NCBI GenBank assembly: GCA_032718475.1
Contig: JAUCBJ010006816.1
Location: forward strand, 60,162 to 124,161
Length of the DNA: 64,000 nucleotides
Reading direction: 5' to 3'
Source: Nemertoderma westbladi
Taxonomy: Eukaryota > Xenacoelomorpha > Nemertodermatida > Nemertodermatidae
How positions within the stretch are numbered: the stretch's first letter is position 1; each line of letters opens with the position of its first letter. The notes under the pieces are model-generated. The model saw only the letters and a program-made list of their open reading frames with translations, was not told the origin of the DNA and did no database searches. Shown in pieces: positions 63,801-64,000 of this stretch. The position numbers and the translations under genes are program-made.

Positions 63801-64000
63801 GATTTTTGAGCAATGTTGATAAATTTCTTCTTTGGTAATTATGGCTACTCCCCCTTCCCCACGCACTCTTGTTTTTGTATTTAACATACCATCTGCTACT
63901 GAGTATGAACACTTGTAGCCTTTTGGAAGCCGTTTGTGGTTGAAGTAGTATAGTGATTCTCTGGAACCTAGCCAATGTTCTTGTAACACAAGAATATCTG
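60800..64000 (-). mobile_element. APE-type non-LTR retrotransposon (LINE), 5' part beyond window
   Basis: Its 3' end lies at about 60800 with a tail of GAAATTGAATT-like repeats on -, abutting Gypsy coding. The 3' UTR of about 250 bp includes a C/G homopolymer (61018-61040). EN and RT are in one ORF. Probably jockey/CR1-group, clade not assigned. Confidence 0.88.
61050..63999 (-). CDS. LINE ORF2: AP endonuclease and reverse transcriptase, 5'-partial
   Basis: The frame is open to the right window edge, so the start is outside. Endonuclease motifs: LQEHWLGSRE, GGVAII, AGDINCN, RSSLIDHVVTS and KSDHTAVWV. RT motifs: YRGISVISVLAKIWE, LDLTSAFDTVNY, CGVRQGGVLSPILFNIYL and ISYADDILLM. A C-terminal region with ALYGAAAIP follows and the protein ends DKNWV. 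No stop or frameshift is visible, so the copy is young. The protein nicks the target DNA and primes reverse transcription there. No ORF1 is in view. Confidence 0.93.
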   Translation of the reverse strand, partial: DILVLQEHWLGSRESLYYFNHKRLPKGYKCSYSVADGMLNTKTRVRGEGGVAIITKEEIYQHCSKIHTVSDRIVGLSIKGLFTKDIDLFGIYMPANCGDPENRIHFLEVCASLSASLQDSIEKDCEIIIAGDINCNVLSNMLYSQASKTGDFKYVFNDHIIKPFGLVTVNTTRPSGIQPVSYRFKNIFGQVTRSSLIDHVVTSVNISACTETNNVLDPQPLNKSDHTAVWVTFTLDESENVTNTQSNNIWKKKRSPVYMFKRATKDQLCEYKNCVTTKLRDINHKYKESEYEEANASNSMSKTLIGVLNDAAKDNIPVVYPRRHKFKPAYVPKQAAANWGQLDKLKSLHKTGQKVTIADLEYRRLKSRLEQNAYWEHIRNLTDSCKSNRTKFWNLLKAEGNTSMSDVNANNLVNHYNKCFNPKEIGEQTWHPNEKTTADALGHIKAFSSADVDTAIRKLNMGKAADSHNLVSEHLRASLSEELCSYLASLYNTIHRLKSFPDVLTTSLLLPQLKSGNRDIYKNGSYRGISVISVLAKIWEIMVADDIKRIDTSPLQMGYKSGHGTDIPYMLANKLLKHFNREGSNVYIVSLDLTSAFDTVNYKKLFEKLENTNIDKSILITLYSYYINSCALISINGNITRESIHLKCGVRQGGVLSPILFNIYLSDLFNELEMSGMGLHINKEAYPAISYADDILLMANLKSDIHEIMAICKTYFSAHNLVLNSKKSWYVISKTKSCYNEYNGNLVLSDGIVIPTAESCNFLGLPIPATNRNIRDHFVKKIWSNVSTMKNRGLTVDSVPLDITTMIWKAILIPSALYGAAAIPLAMLEELDKYWRKAMRCVLHVGNYVSDNTLLLLFGSQGLGNLVHHAYCRTIYAAFNCNNRKVTYLFSHVLTRHMTSQIKDNMYDDYAVGSFKYTTPSLPYLCCHRYDIKAVLKSQQYPEFTYRDQFNKILINSILNDVETSISLKRQCILDYYDKNWV

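Overview
This is a window of a metazoan (invertebrate) nuclear genome. It holds one spliced host gene, introns full of satellites and MITEs, and four large classes of retrotransposon nested in one another. Nothing prokaryotic is present. The mix (BEL/Pao, Gypsy, endonuclease-bearing LINEs, tRNA-derived SINEs, tandem-repeat MITEs, AT-rich introns) would suit a mollusc or another lophotrochozoan, but I cannot fix the taxon from the sequence.

Layout. (1) 1-8653: 3' part of a BEL/Pao LTR retrotransposon ('BEL1', + strand): pol, a palindrome-bearing tandem array, a second long ORF with zinc knuckles and a possible exonuclease-like region, a hairpin, a polypurine tract and a 3' LTR. It sits inside (2) 'BEL2 copy A' (- strand, 8654-20812), a different BEL element with a gag frame and a 3.4-kb 5' region. 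That 5' region is split by (3) a LINE at 12227-17836 with a restriction-like endonuclease and an 11-bp target-site duplication; its single ORF starts with about 78 copies of a 10-residue repeat. (4) 20813-47336: host DNA. It carries an 11-exon cyclic-nucleotide-gated channel alpha-type gene on the - strand (26200-43117, 859 residues, all splice phases consistent), a TIR transposon downstream of it, and many MITEs, minisatellites, SINEs and LINE scraps in its introns. (5) 47337-57441: 'BEL2 copy B' (+ strand), gag and pol broken by stops and frameshifts. (6) 57442 to about 60800: a Ty3/Gypsy element inserted into the BEL2 integrase zinc finger, one gag-pol frame with two stops. (7) About 60800-64000: an APE-type LINE (- strand) cutting the Gypsy RNase H, with an open EN-RT frame running off the window.

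The channel gene is the only cellular gene I can support. It encodes N-terminal domain, S1-S6, a GET pore, C-linker, cyclic-nucleotide-binding domain and C-terminal leucine zipper. The two BEL2 copies lie head-to-head around it, so their 5' ends face the gene from both sides. The most unusual observation is that two of its exons (E7 and E10) have their own exon/intron junction, including the 5' splice site, amplified in tandem inside the next intron. For E10 the first extra donor would add exactly 11 in-frame residues. The other leading candidate for something new is the second ORF of BEL1.
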